Assembly: GCA_029974635.1 (NCBI GenBank)
Contig: JARKQY010000017.1
Coordinates: 52,311 to 116,310, forward strand
DNA: 64,000 nt
Source: Bacillota bacterium
Lineage (GTDB): Bacteria > Bacillota > UBA4882 > UBA8346
Reading direction: 5' to 3'
Shown here: positions 26,425 through 35,603 of the stretch, piece by piece
Position numbering within the stretch: the first letter of the stretch is position 1
Layout: every line of letters begins with the position of its first letter
Notes under the pieces: generated by a model
What the model saw: the letters and a program-made list of their open reading frames with translations, nothing else
Told to the model about the DNA's origin: nothing
Database searches by the model: none
Program-made: the position numbers and the translations under genes

Positions 26425-27510
26425 ATGCGTTTACGGTTGTTAATCATTTTTATGGGTATTGCGGTTTTGGCGGCCGAGATTGTGAGTCAACCGCAATCCA
26501 ATATTTTTGCCGGCAAGAATTCCCGGATTCAGAATCAGAGTCAGGACAAGCCTGCGGCTTTCATGTTCGATCCCTTTGTTCCCAATGAGTTGGGACGGAT
26601 TATGATATTGGAGTACCACCTCATTGGATATCCGGAGGCTCAGTGGCGCCGTACCCCGGAAAACTTTCGCCAGGATCTGGAGATGCTATACCAAAACGGT
26701 TACTATCCAATTCCGTTGCAGAGTTTAATCAACCGTGATATTAATGTTCCTGCCGGAAAGACCCCGTTTGTGCTTACCTTTGACGATTCCAGTCAGGGCC
26801 AGTTCCGTTTTTTAAAGCAAGGCGGACGGTTGGTGGTAGATCCCCAGTGCGCGGTGGGAATTATGGAACAATTCAAAAAAGAGCATCCCGACTTCCCGCT
26901 AACAGCCATCTTTTATGTGTTACCCGCAATCAAGCCGGGGCTCCGGTTATTTGGCCAGGAGGAATATATTCAGCAGAAATTCGATTATCTTGTTCAACAT
27001 GGCTACCAAATCGGCAACCATAGTTATTGGCACCAAAATCTCGGGAAAACCGATGATTTGGGGGTGCAGAAACAACTGGCGTTGGCCGTGAAAGCGATTC
27101 AAACTTATCTCCCGGGATATCAAGTCCGGTCCTTGGCCTTACCGTTGGGAGTGCATCCTAAAAATCGGGAGTTGGAGGTAAGTGGAGAATATCAGGGGAT
27201 TCGTTATCATAACGATTCCGTGTTATTGGTCGGTTCGGGATCGATTCCCTCGCCGTATTCGACTGATTTTGATCTTTTAAAGCTCGAAAGAATTCAAGCC
27301 GGGGATACTCCCTGGGGTCCCAAAGCATATATCGAGAGATTTAAAAAAGATCCGTCACTGCGTTATGTCAGTGATGAAAAACCGGAGCTGATTTCAATAC
27401 CGCCAAAACTGGAGTCCAAATTGGACCGGTTGGCGGTAAAAAAAATGAAACTGCGTTTGATTTCCGAAATATATCAAACCGGGAGGCCAAATTCGTCCGC
27501 TGCTAAATGA
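26425..27510 (+). CDS. Exported polysaccharide deacetylase (CE4 / NodB fold)
   Basis: The 361-residue protein starts at ATG 26425 after GGAGGAG and begins with a signal peptide or membrane anchor (RLLIIFMGIAVLAAEIV). The NodB fold is visible: LTFDDSSQG with the catalytic and metal Asp120 and Asp121, GNHSYWH with metal ligands His199 and His203, and a conserved downstream LALPLG-x-x-P. It would remove acetyl or similar groups from a cell-wall or extracellular polysaccharide. It is monocistronic, with a strong terminator 60 bp downstream. Substrate specificity cannot be judged. Confidence 0.85.
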   Translation: MRLRLLIIFMGIAVLAAEIVSQPQSNIFAGKNSRIQNQSQDKPAAFMFDPFVPNELGRIMILEYHLIGYPEAQWRRTPENFRQDLEMLYQNGYYPIPLQSLINRDINVPAGKTPFVLTFDDSSQGQFRFLKQGGRLVVDPQCAVGIMEQFKKEHPDFPLTAIFYVLPAIKPGLRLFGQEEYIQQKFDYLVQHGYQIGNHSYWHQNLGKTDDLGVQKQLALAVKAIQTYLPGYQVRSLALPLGVHPKNRELEVSGEYQGIRYHNDSVLLVGSGSIPSPYSTDFDLLKLERIQAGDTPWGPKAYIERFKKDPSLRYVSDEKPELISIPPKLESKLDRLAVKKMKLRLISEIYQTGRPNSSAAK

Positions 27511-27572
27511 TTTATCTTTTTTAGAAGATGTATCTATAAAAATAAGGAAATACTATATTGGAATAAAGCGAG

Positions 27573-27606
27573 AAAGTCTTGGCATGATCCAAGACTTTAT
27601 TTTTTG
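27573..27606 (+). terminator. Rho-independent terminator after the deacetylase gene
   Basis: A perfect 10-bp stem (AAAGTCTTGG with CCAAGACTTT), a 6-nt loop and a following ATTTTTT tract. It separates the deacetylase from the methylaspartate operon. Confidence 0.85.
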
Positions 27607-27700
27607 GGGAAGCAAACGGTGATTGCCAAATGTGGAAAATGGGTATATGATTGAATTGGAATCATTGATTGATCCATTAGTCCTTAGCGGGGGATTTTTC

Positions 27701-28705
27701 ATGAAATTACAAATTACCAAGGAAACTGGAATTCCTCTATATCTGCAAATTAAAGAACAGATTAAAAAATTAATTCATAACGGTTCTTTAGCCCCGGGAA
27801 CACAGCTTTCTACCGAGCGGGATCTGGCTTTGAAACTGGCTGTAAGCCGGAATACCGTGAGTATGGCTTATGAGGAATTGAAAAAGGAGAATATTTTGGT
27901 TGTTGGCCAAGGTAAGGGCACTTTTGTGTCCTATCCCGAAAGTGGATCAGCCTTGTCCTCAAAGGCAACAGATAATCGCAAGCAGAAAATGACTGCGATA
28001 ATTGATAAAGCCATCGATGCTTCCCTTGACTTGGGGTTTTCCCCCCAACAATTTGCAGCGCTGGTTACGGTCCGGGTCCGAGAGCGGGAAGAATCCTTCA
28101 CGAAGGTCCGGGTATTGTTTATTGACTGTAATCAGGAACAACTGCACAATTTTGTAACGCAGTTCCGAGAATTAGTTCACTTGGATATTATTTCCTTGTT
28201 GCTTCATATATTTCTCACTGATCAGGAACGGAGTTCCGGGATTTTGGACCAGGTTGATCTGGTGATTACAACGACGACTCATGCAAATGAAGTCACCGCA
28301 CGGATAAACGATTTGCACCATAATGTAGAAGTGGTTGCTGTTTCAGCCCAACCCCGGTTGGAAAGCATTATCAGTCTTACCCGGATTCCGGTCGGCCAGA
28401 AAGTAGGATTCGTATGTCATAGCCGTGAATTTCCGGAAATTGTGACCCGGGCGCTGGCTCAAAACGGGATTTATAATCTGCAAATCGATTATGAAATCAC
28501 CACCGACCCTGGGAAACTGAAAGAGTTTGCTGATGCCCATGATATACTGTTTGCCTTCGCCGACCGGGTGAAAGAGGTGAAACGAATGGCGGGTGAGAAA
28601 GAGGTTATTCCTTATCTCCACGAATTGGATGGCGGGTCGGTTGCATTGGTAAGCCGGGCGGTGGAACGAAGGCTTGCCGCGAAGAAAGGACTGATCCTCT
28701 CATGA
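27701..28705 (+). CDS. GntR-family regulator of the methylaspartate operon
   Basis: The start is set at ATG 27701 ([16 protein letters not shown]), since a GGGGG ribosome site lies just upstream. The protein has 334 residues. Residues 1-75 are a GntR winged helix: [34 protein letters not shown] and GQGKGTFV. The remaining 250 residues are not an aminotransferase (MocR) domain. They look like a periplasmic-binding-type or substrate-binding alpha/beta domain ([32 protein letters not shown]), possibly binding a pathway intermediate. The stop overlaps the glmS start (ATGA), so it is co-translated with the pathway it presumably regulates. Confidence 0.8.
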   Translation: MKLQITKETGIPLYLQIKEQIKKLIHNGSLAPGTQLSTERDLALKLAVSRNTVSMAYEELKKENILVVGQGKGTFVSYPESGSALSSKATDNRKQKMTAIIDKAIDASLDLGFSPQQFAALVTVRVREREESFTKVRVLFIDCNQEQLHNFVTQFRELVHLDIISLLLHIFLTDQERSSGILDQVDLVITTTTHANEVTARINDLHHNVEVVAVSAQPRLESIISLTRIPVGQKVGFVCHSREFPEIVTRALAQNGIYNLQIDYEITTDPGKLKEFADAHDILFAFADRVKEVKRMAGEKEVIPYLHELDGGSVALVSRAVERRLAAKKGLILS

Positions 28706-29118
28706 AAAAATATACGCTTGTTTTAGGCGTAATCGGAATGGATGTCCATGCGGTGGGCAATAAGATTTTGGAATATGCTTTTACCAATGCCGGGTTCAAG
28801 GTGGTGAATCTCGGAGTCATGGTTTCCCAGGCGGAGTTCATCGATGCCGCTATTGAGACGGCGGCTGATGCAATGATGATCTCTTCTTTATACGGACACG
28901 GCGAATTAGACTGCAGGGGTTTGCGGGGAAAATGCATTGAAGCCGGAATCGGGAACATACTGTTATATGTCGGCGGGAATCTGGTAGTGGGCAAAGCCTC
29001 ATTCGCCGAAGTGGAGCAGAAGTTTAAAGCAATGGGATTCGATAGGATTTATCCGCCGGGGACCGCCCCGGAGACTGCCATTAGGGATCTTAAGGAGGAT
29101 TTGGGATTGATGACCTAA
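28702..29118 (+). CDS. glmS: Glutamate mutase (methylaspartate mutase) sigma subunit, B12-binding
   Basis: The 138-residue protein is full length for GlmS/MutS. It carries the cobalamin-binding motif D-x-H-x-x-G at Asp14-Val-His16, where the His is the lower axial cobalt ligand, followed by SSLYGHG and YVGGNLVVG, which line the nucleotide tail. With GlmE it forms the coenzyme-B12-dependent enzyme that converts L-glutamate to (2S,3S)-3-methylaspartate. The ATG overlaps the GntR stop by 4 bp. The gap to glmE is about 100 bp. Confidence 0.95.
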   Translation: MKKYTLVLGVIGMDVHAVGNKILEYAFTNAGFKVVNLGVMVSQAEFIDAAIETAADAMMISSLYGHGELDCRGLRGKCIEAGIGNILLYVGGNLVVGKASFAEVEQKFKAMGFDRIYPPGTAPETAIRDLKEDLGLMT

Positions 29119-29222
29119 CCCCGCGCTAACGTCTTCCCCTTCTCTTGGGGAAAGGGAGATACGTCAGTGATGGGGTTGGGTCAGGGGCTTTAGGTCTAGG
29201 ATTAAGCCTAAGGAGAAAGACT

Positions 29223-30674
29223 ATGGCTGAATTGCAGAATCAACGCATTGAAACTGAAGAGTTTTTTGATATGCGCCGGGAGGTTCTTGAGGCTTGGCCC
29301 ACGGGAGCGGAAGTTAATCTTGATGAGGCCGTGGCATATCAAAAAAGTATTCCGCCGCCCAAACGCTTCAGTGGGGTGTTGGATTCGGCATTGGCGGCAG
29401 GCGGCACTTTAATTCAGCCCCGGGCTGGAGTAGCTTTGGTAGAACAACAAATTGCATTATTGAAATATCTTGAGGAAAAGGGAGGCGCAGACCTCCTGCC
29501 GGCCACGGTGGACAGTTATACCCGGCAGAACCAGTATCGTGAAGCCGGGAAAGGGATCGAGGAGAGCTTCGCGGCTGGCCGTTCAATGCTTAACGGTTTT
29601 CCCATCGTAAATCACGGTGTGAATGAATCCCGCCGGGTCATTGAAGCGGTTAGCATTCCGGTTCAAGTCCGTCACGGTACTCCTGATGCCCGTTTATTGG
29701 CAGAGATTTCAATAGCGGCAGGCTTTACCGCCTTCGAAGGCGGAGGGATTTCCTATAATATCCCTTATGCCAAGGATATCTCTTTGGAAGCAACCATTAA
29801 TTATTGGCAATATGTAGACCGGCTAACGGGTTGGTACGAGGAGCAAGGTGTCACCATTAACCGCGAACCGTTTGGACCGCTTACCGGAACCTTGGTGCCG
29901 CCCTGTATCTCTCATGCGGTGGCTATCATTGAAACTCTTCTGGCCGCAGAGCAAGGTGCCAGGAATATCAGCGTCGGATATGGTCAGTGCGGTAACTTGA
30001 TTCAGGATGTGGCGGCTCTTAAAGCATTGAATATTCTGGCCCGGGAGTATCTGGAACGCTATAATTATCAAGTTGCCCTTTCTACGGTATTTCATCAATG
30101 GATGGGCGGTTTTCCGGCGGATGAAGCCAAAGCTTTCGCAGTAATCGCGTGGGGAGCGGCCGCCGCTGCTTTTGCCAAGGCAACGAAGGTGATCGTAAAG
30201 ACACCTCACGAAGCCTTCGGAGTACCTACCAAAGAAGCCAACGGCGACGGTTTAAAAGCGACCCGGCAGATCTTAAACATGTTAAGAGATCAGGTTTTAC
30301 CGGAATCGGATGAAATAGACGCCGAAGTTGCAGTGAATCTTGCCGAAACACGCAGTATTTTGGAAAAAGTGGTTGAACTGGGCGAAGGTGACTGGGCCAA
30401 AGGGGCTGTAAGAGCTTTTGCAGCGGGAATATTGGATATACCCTTTGCGCCGAGCCGGGTTAATCGCGGGAAGGTAATGCCGGTGCGGGATGATAAGGGG
30501 GCCGTCCGGTTTTTGGACAATGGTAATATACCGTTACCCCGGGACGTACTGGAATACCACCGGGAAAAGGTTGCCGCCAGGGCCAAGACGGAACGGCGAC
30601 CGGTAAGTTTTCAAATGGTGATTGATGATATTTATGCTATTAGCAAAGGAATGCTGGTGGGAAGACCGGGGTGA
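29223..30674 (+). CDS. glmE: Glutamate mutase epsilon (catalytic) subunit
   Basis: The start is set at ATG 29223 ([15 protein letters not shown]) behind AAGGAGAAA, giving 483 residues, the length of the clostridial enzyme. The TIM-barrel chain contains [29 protein letters not shown] and [15 protein letters not shown], which belong to the substrate and cofactor face of glutamate mutase. It binds the GlmS dimer and performs the radical carbon-skeleton rearrangement. It is in an operon with glmS and the ammonia-lyase. The reactivating factor GlmL is encoded elsewhere, at 49619-51007. Confidence 0.95.
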   Translation: MAELQNQRIETEEFFDMRREVLEAWPTGAEVNLDEAVAYQKSIPPPKRFSGVLDSALAAGGTLIQPRAGVALVEQQIALLKYLEEKGGADLLPATVDSYTRQNQYREAGKGIEESFAAGRSMLNGFPIVNHGVNESRRVIEAVSIPVQVRHGTPDARLLAEISIAAGFTAFEGGGISYNIPYAKDISLEATINYWQYVDRLTGWYEEQGVTINREPFGPLTGTLVPPCISHAVAIIETLLAAEQGARNISVGYGQCGNLIQDVAALKALNILAREYLERYNYQVALSTVFHQWMGGFPADEAKAFAVIAWGAAAAAFAKATKVIVKTPHEAFGVPTKEANGDGLKATRQILNMLRDQVLPESDEIDAEVAVNLAETRSILEKVVELGEGDWAKGAVRAFAAGILDIPFAPSRVNRGKVMPVRDDKGAVRFLDNGNIPLPRDVLEYHREKVAARAKTERRPVSFQMVIDDIYAISKGMLVGRPG

Positions 30675-30682
30675 GGGTTTGG

Positions 30683-30841
30683 GGTCTATCGTTCAGCGTT
30701 CCGGGTTTCGGGTTCAAGGTTTTTGGGGTTTGGGTTTTGGTTTCGGGTCTATCGTTCAGCGTTCCGAGTTCCGGGTTCAAGGTTCAAAGATCCAGGTTCC
30801 CTACTTAATCGATGAACAATGAACACGAAACGCGGAACGAA
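30683..30841. repeat. Heptamer GTTCCGG-type repeat region, opposed orientation
   Basis: Forward units of 7 nt (GTTCAGC, GTTCCGG, GTTTCGG, GTTCAAG and similar) run in two blocks from about 30690 and 30754, each beginning with the direct repeat GGGTCTATCGTTCAGCGTTC. From about 30811 to 30840 the units read in the opposite sense (GAACAAT, GAACACG, AAACGCG, GAACG). Downstream, GAATCAACAGAA occurs twice, near 30850 and 30882. The 245-bp gap between glmE and the ammonia-lyase holds nothing else. Confidence 0.8.
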
Positions 30842-30919
30842 GCATCCCCGAATCAACAGAAGAGATTGAATGCTCCTTCCTGAATCAACAGAAAAATATT
30901 TGAATAATGAAAGAAGGCG

Positions 30920-32164
30920 ATGGCCTTGAAAATCGTGAGGCTCATTTGTGCGCCGGCCCGGACCGGATTCTTCTTTGACGATCAAACGGCGATTAAAAAC
31001 GCAGTTGGCCACGACGGGTTCACCTATCGGGGCAAACCGGCGCTTCCCGGTTACTCGGCCATCAGGCAGGCGGGTGAGGCCGTCTCCATTTTATTGCAAT
31101 TGGAAAACGGGCTGGTGGCCCATGGAGACTGCGCGGCAGTTCAATATTCAGGTATCGGGGGAAGGGATCCGCTATTTTTAGCAGCTGAATTTATTCCGTT
31201 CATCAACGGACAGATCAAACCGCGCCTGGAAGGGAGAAGCATTACCGGTTTTCGGGAGTTGGCCCAGGAGTTCGATGCCATTGTAAATCCACTAACCGGC
31301 AAGCGGGTTCATACCGCCATTCGTTATGGCCTAACCCAGGCATTGCTTGATGCAGTTGCCAAATCAAGCGGAAAACTCATGGCGGATGTGATAGCGTCGG
31401 AATACCATACCGGCATCCAAATGGAGCCGGTTCCAATATTCGCCCAATCCGGGGATGAACGCTATATAAACGCCGAGAAAATGATTTTAAAGGAAGTGCC
31501 GGTGCTGCCTCACGGTTTGATAAACCAGGTGCAATCCAAATTGGGCGCCCAAGGGGAACTCTTGTTGGAGTATATTCAATGGCTGCGGCGTAGAATTTTT
31601 GAGTTGCGGGTTTCCCCAAATTATTTACCGGTATTACACATTGATGTCTATGGGACCATAGGACTTGCTTTGGATAACGATCCGGAACGGATCGCGGTAT
31701 ATTTAAGACGTTTGCGGGAAGCCGCTGCGCCTCTGAAACTGCGCATTGAAGGCCCTGTAGATATGGGTGATCAGCCAAAGCAATTACGGATGTTAAAAGA
31801 ACTACGGAATATAATCGACCGGGAGAATATCGGGGTTGAGATAGTGGCTGATGAGTGGTGCAATACCTTGGAAGACATCAAATTGTTCGCTGATGAAAAA
31901 GCCGGTCATATGCTGCAGATTAAAACTCCCGATTTGGGCGGAATCAATAACAGTATCGAAGCCGTGCTTTATTGCCGTTCTCGCGGTATCGGGGCTTATC
32001 TCGGCGGGACCTGTAATGAAACCGACCGGTCCGCCCAGATTTGCGTTCATATCGCAATGGCCACCCGGCCGGATCAGATGCTGGCCAAGCCCGGAATGGG
32101 AATGGATGAGGGATATATGATTGTATATAATGAAATGAGCCGGATTTTGGCGCTGAAAAGGTAG
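30920..32164 (+). CDS. mal: Methylaspartate ammonia-lyase
   Basis: The 414-residue protein is the expected length (about 413). It deaminates 3-methylaspartate to mesaconate, the second step of glutamate fermentation by the methylaspartate pathway. Enolase-superfamily features are visible: the family segment QSGDERYINAEKMI, catalytic His198 in VLPHGLIN, metal ligands in HIDVYG, IEGPVD and ADEWCN, and catalytic Lys335 in IKTPDLGG. ATG 30920 follows GAAAGAAGG. It is followed 18 bp later by the AtuA-family gene. Confidence 0.95.
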   Translation: MALKIVRLICAPARTGFFFDDQTAIKNAVGHDGFTYRGKPALPGYSAIRQAGEAVSILLQLENGLVAHGDCAAVQYSGIGGRDPLFLAAEFIPFINGQIKPRLEGRSITGFRELAQEFDAIVNPLTGKRVHTAIRYGLTQALLDAVAKSSGKLMADVIASEYHTGIQMEPVPIFAQSGDERYINAEKMILKEVPVLPHGLINQVQSKLGAQGELLLEYIQWLRRRIFELRVSPNYLPVLHIDVYGTIGLALDNDPERIAVYLRRLREAAAPLKLRIEGPVDMGDQPKQLRMLKELRNIIDRENIGVEIVADEWCNTLEDIKLFADEKAGHMLQIKTPDLGGINNSIEAVLYCRSRGIGAYLGGTCNETDRSAQICVHIAMATRPDQMLAKPGMGMDEGYMIVYNEMSRILALKR

Positions 32165-32182
32165 CACTAACGGGGTGATGAT

Positions 32183-33598
32183 TTGAAAGAGGAGCTTCGA
32201 ATTCTGTCTCCCACCGCCATTTTGGGTTACGGTTTTCCGGTTGAGTCCTTCCGGCGGGGAATGGCAAAGACACCGCATATTATTGCGGTTGACGCCGGGT
32301 CAACGGATCCCGGTCCGTATTATCTTGGGGCCGGGGTATCTTTTACAGAATACCGGGCGGTAAAGCGTGATCTGGGAATTATCATTCCAGCGGCCCTGGA
32401 AGCCCGCATCCCGGTAATTATCGGCAGTGCGGGAGGAAGCGGCGGCCATCCCCACCTGGAATGGACTCTGGAAATTATCCGGGAAATCAGCCGGGAAAAG
32501 AAGTTGTGTTTTAAACTGGCTGCTATTGAAGGGGAAGTTGATAAAAATGATATTTATCAGGCGTGGCGTGACGGCAAAATAAGTAATTTGAGTTCAGTCC
32601 CGGAATTGTCCGGGGGTGATATTGGAGCAAGCGTTCGAATAGTGGCTCAAATGGGTGTGGAACCTCTTCAGAAAGCTTTACAGACCGGTGCTGATGTAAT
32701 TGTAGCGGGACGCTGCTATGATCCGGCAGTATTTGCGGCTTTGCCCATCCAAGCAGGATTTCAGCGCGGCTTGGCGATACATTTGGGAAAAATACTTGAA
32801 TGCGCTGCCATTGCGGCAACTCCGGGCAGCGGCAGCGACTGTTTACTGGGTTATTTGCATCGTGACGATTTTGTGGTTGAGCCTCTAAATCCGGCCAGGA
32901 AATGCACTACGCTCTCGGTTGCCGCCCATACCCTTTATGAAAAATCAAATCCTTACCTACTTCCCGGTCCGGGCGGGATCTTGGATTTAAAAGATACCAA
33001 GTTTGAACAACTGGCTGAGGGCCGTGTCCGGGTCTGCGGCAGCTGTTTCCGGGAGGATGAAATCTACCGGATTAAACTGGAAGGAGTCCGCCTTGTCGGA
33101 TATCGCACCGTAAGCATCGCCGGAGTGCGGGATCCGGTGATGATCGGGGCAATCGATGAGGTTATCGCCGGAGTCAAAGAAAGAGTCCGTGATAATTTTA
33201 AGCAAGAAACCTTTACTTACAGGTTGGATTTCAAGGTCTACGGCAAGAATGCAGTAATGGGACCCTTGGAACCCAATCCGATAGCGGAAGGACATGAATT
33301 GGGCGTTATAATTGAAGCGGTAGCTGATACTCAAGAGATAGCCGATACAGTTTGCAGTTTTGCACGTTCGACCATGCTGCATTTCGGTTACCCGGGACGG
33401 ATAGCCACTGCCGGTAATCTGGCTTTTCCTTATTCGCCGTCTGATTTTCATACGGGAGCGGTATATGGCTTTAGTATATACCATCTGCTGGAGGTAGGAG
33501 CCCCATGCCGGTTATTCCCGGTTCAGTTAATGGACATCACACCGGGGTATAGCAACCGTAAGGCCTTTAATCCAATAAATCCTGTTAATCCCGTCTAA
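32183..33598 (+). CDS. AtuA-family (DUF1446) protein of the methylaspartate operon
   Basis: The 471-residue protein matches the acyclic terpene utilisation AtuA/DUF1446 family: an N-terminal VDAGSTDPGPYYLGAG, IIGSAGGSGGHPHLEW and DVIVAGRCYDPAVFAALP. The biochemical role of the family is poorly defined. It is followed by a DUF4387 gene, a recurrent partner of DUF1446 proteins. Because these two genes take the place where a mesaconate hydratase or later citramalate-pathway enzyme would be expected, they may act on mesaconate or a derivative; this is inference. The last nine residues NPINPVNPV are the translation of a 9-nt intergenic repeat, so the native C-terminus was probably different. Confidence 0.8.
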   Translation: MKEELRILSPTAILGYGFPVESFRRGMAKTPHIIAVDAGSTDPGPYYLGAGVSFTEYRAVKRDLGIIIPAALEARIPVIIGSAGGSGGHPHLEWTLEIIREISREKKLCFKLAAIEGEVDKNDIYQAWRDGKISNLSSVPELSGGDIGASVRIVAQMGVEPLQKALQTGADVIVAGRCYDPAVFAALPIQAGFQRGLAIHLGKILECAAIAATPGSGSDCLLGYLHRDDFVVEPLNPARKCTTLSVAAHTLYEKSNPYLLPGPGGILDLKDTKFEQLAEGRVRVCGSCFREDEIYRIKLEGVRLVGYRTVSIAGVRDPVMIGAIDEVIAGVKERVRDNFKQETFTYRLDFKVYGKNAVMGPLEPNPIAEGHELGVIIEAVADTQEIADTVCSFARSTMLHFGYPGRIATAGNLAFPYSPSDFHTGAVYGFSIYHLLEVGAPCRLFPVQLMDITPGYSNRKAFNPINPVNPV

Positions 33599-33790
33599 AA
33601 AGGTGTGAGTTTAGTGGGGCCTAAGATAAGGTTACTTGGACAGGATTAACTGGATTAAGGAGATTTTTGATAAAGGCGACGTCAAAAACGAAGGTAGTAA
33701 AATGGTTAGTCCAATAAATCCTGTAAATTTGACCAGGATTTTCAGGATTTAAGAATTAACAGAATGTGTGGGTTTAGTAATTCTGTAAAT
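33569..33790. repeat. 9-nt GGATT/AATCC repeat cluster, partly coding
   Basis: The block at 33569-33596 (AATCC orientation) lies in frame inside the AtuA gene and contains its stop. Blocks at 33639-33660 (GGATT), 33709-33727 (AATCC), 33734-33752 (GGATT) and 33779-33790 (degenerate AATTC) follow. Orientation alternates along the cluster. The 216-bp gap to the DUF4387 gene holds nothing else. Confidence 0.8.
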
Positions 33791-33814
33791 TCCGATCGGA
33801 AGGGGCAATGCGGG

Positions 33815-34135
33815 ATGAAAATACGTCTGATTGAAGCGGCAGAGGTCATCCGAAGTAAGAATTCAGGTCCTTATGAATTGACTTTGGATCTCATCTTTCG
33901 GGAAGGGGACCTTTTTCAGCGGGTTTGCCAGCAAAAGGTGTTTACACCGGACTTGATTGCCTCGTTATATGGGATTAATCCACAAGAAGTAGTTGATATT
34001 ATAGAGTTTTTTCCGGCAAAGGCAATTAAAATCAATATCAGAAGGCCGATTCCTTCCGGAAATTTTGGTGAAACCGATGTTTACGGGGCACAACAACATG
34101 CTCCGTTACTGGGGCTCGAGTTTTGGATTGAATAG
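33815..34135 (+). CDS. DUF4387 family protein (AtuA partner)
   Basis: The start is set at ATG 33815 (MKIRLIEAAEVIRSKN) because the family begins there and GGGGCAATGCGGG precedes it. The protein has 106 residues, as expected for DUF4387. Conserved segments are RSKNSGPYELTLDLIF at the N-terminus and KINIRRPIPSGNFGETDVYGAQQH near the end. DUF4387 is found beside or fused to DUF1446 proteins and is presumed to form a complex with them. It is followed by the P-loop gene after 16 bp with a good ribosome site. Confidence 0.85.
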   Translation: MKIRLIEAAEVIRSKNSGPYELTLDLIFREGDLFQRVCQQKVFTPDLIASLYGINPQEVVDIIEFFPAKAIKINIRRPIPSGNFGETDVYGAQQHAPLLGLEFWIE

Positions 34136-34151
34136 CAAAAGGAGGACGGTC

Positions 34152-35078
34152 ATGCCAGAATCCATCACCCATGATTCCTTATTATACGCAGTGTATTTTG
34201 CGCCGCGCGGCAAGAAACGTTTATTAAATCTGGGACATCAGATCGGGCAGCGTTATTTGGACCCCATGGACAAACTAATCGGCGTAATCGGCGGCGCCGG
34301 GTCGGGGAAATCCTTGTTAATAAATGGGATGTTTCCCGGATTGGAACTCACTAACGACGATGCCGGGATTAATATCCGGCCCTTGCCTTTGCTAGCCCAC
34401 GCCGAAGATGGAGAATTCATCTCTCATACTTACCATGTGGACATCCGCTTTGAGATGGCTTTCACCCCGGTTTACCAGTTGGCGGATGCGGTTAAAGAAG
34501 CGGTTTCTCATGGCCGGCGGGTAGTCATCGAACACTTTGAATTGATTTACCCGCTGTTGCAAATCAACGCCGAAGTCCTCATCGGCCTCGGTGAAGAAGT
34601 TATTCTGACCCGGCCCAATATTTTCGGGCCATTACCTGAGGAAATCTCGAAAATCGTATTTAAGTCCTTAAATTACCGCCGCATGGCCCATACGGCCGAA
34701 GATTTAACTGAAATGGTGATCCGGAAAGAACTTGGTTTTAGCGGAATTTTGCAGCACGATGATGTAAAGCACGGCTTTGTGATGGAATTTCTGGAGAAAC
34801 CCGGTTTTGATCCGGCCTGGATTGAACAGCGGGTCGCGGACTATATCCAGCAAGACTTGGATATTCAATACGGGGATGAAGGACACATATCCATCGGCGC
34901 TATCTCCATTCCTTGTACGGGGCCCCGTATTCACGTGCGGAATACCGGAGAAGTCAAAAACTTTCAGCTCATTAAGGAATTTAAGTATGAACCGATTTCA
35001 AAACTGTATTTGCTGGTTGGATTGGTAGGGGCGGATCGTCCGGTAAATCTGGCCGATTTGAATGATTTGTCATTGTAA
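34152..35078 (+). CDS. P-loop NTPase of the methylaspartate operon, function unknown
   Basis: The start is set at ATG 34152 (MPESITHDSLLYAVYF), behind AAAAGGAGGA; a longer in-frame ORF overlaps DUF4387 and is unlikely. The protein has 308 residues. A Walker A motif GGAGSGKSLLING lies near residues 46-58, followed by DDAGINIRPLP and HGRRVVIEHFEL, the latter possibly Walker B-like. The C-terminal half (about 190-308) is alpha/beta without a known signature. There is no membrane segment. It is the last gene of the operon and is followed by a MITE-like element. It may be a kinase-like or chaperone NTPase for a pathway enzyme. I cannot name its family with confidence. Confidence 0.7.
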   Translation: MPESITHDSLLYAVYFAPRGKKRLLNLGHQIGQRYLDPMDKLIGVIGGAGSGKSLLINGMFPGLELTNDDAGINIRPLPLLAHAEDGEFISHTYHVDIRFEMAFTPVYQLADAVKEAVSHGRRVVIEHFELIYPLLQINAEVLIGLGEEVILTRPNIFGPLPEEISKIVFKSLNYRRMAHTAEDLTEMVIRKELGFSGILQHDDVKHGFVMEFLEKPGFDPAWIEQRVADYIQQDLDIQYGDEGHISIGAISIPCTGPRIHVRNTGEVKNFQLIKEFKYEPISKLYLLVGLVGADRPVNLADLNDLSL

Positions 35079-35096
35079 GAACCAGCTCGAAAAAAG

Positions 35097-35225
35097 AAAA
35101 AGGGGCTGTCCCAAAAGGTATTTTGACGACGATGATATACAATATATGGTTTTGCAGTTGTCGGTGGATATTATATATTGTATATCATGCCGGATTCAAA
35201 GTATTTTTTAGACAGCCTCTTTTAC
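35097..35225. mobile_element. MITE-like element of about 130 bp
   Basis: The arms AAAAGGGGCTGTCCCAAAAG (left) and its imperfect complement TTTTTTAGACAGCCTCTTTT (right) form long inverted repeats. The inner parts GATATACAATATAT and ATATATTGTATATC are perfect inverted repeats around a 25-nt loop. There is no transposase inside. GGCTGTCCC-type ends are typical of IS1182-like and related elements. The whole could fold into one hairpin. Confidence 0.65.
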
Positions 35226-35243
35226 CATATCAAATAGAAATAT

Positions 35244-35438
35244 TTACGCTTCAATCGGTTTCCCTTTGTGACATTTTTGATTATCCTTGGAACAGTGACC
35301 GGTATTGGTGTTCCAGAACTCACAAACTTTGAGGCTTTTGTGCCGGGCGTCAAATTTATCATAATATTTCCGGGTTTCATAGATCATATGAACTTCTTGA
35401 TTTGTCCGTTTACACAATGGCAATATAACCACCCCCAT
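35244..35438 (-). CDS. Small Cys-containing protein, 64 residues
   Basis: The ORF uses codons like the genes around it (CGG, ACC, CCG) and encodes a hydrophilic protein with CEFWNTNTGHCSKDNQKCHKG near its C-terminus and one further Cys at position 9. The C-x9-C-x6-C spacing with His residues suggests a small zinc-binding protein. ATG 35438 has no strong ribosome site; the in-frame GTG two codons later follows TAATGGGG and may be the real start. It lies alone between the MITE and the lipoprotein gene. Confidence 0.5.
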   Translation of the reverse strand: MGVVILPLCKRTNQEVHMIYETRKYYDKFDARHKSLKVCEFWNTNTGHCSKDNQKCHKGKPIEA

Positions 35439-35603
35439 TACTTATTTTCGGCAGATGAATGGAAAAAATAAACCGTTTGATTTCGTAGCGATAAGGTTAA
35501 ATTGACCCTATTGATAATAGTTCTTAAATACTTTAAGATAATCCTAGAACCTTCCGAAAAATAAAAAATAAATGTTATAATATTTTAAAAGGAGATTTGT
35601 TTA

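Noticed and set aside
26243..26443. A 66-codon frame upstream of the deacetylase
   Set aside because: It is AT-rich with Lys/Ile-biased low-information sequence, has no ribosome site and overlaps the deacetylase start.
30683..30841. CRISPR array
   Set aside because: The units are 7 nt, degenerate and without spacers, so this is a short-period repeat block, not a CRISPR.
35123..35471. Plus-strand frames across and after the MITE
   Set aside because: They cross the inverted repeats or are antisense to the better-supported small Cys protein, and lack ribosome sites.
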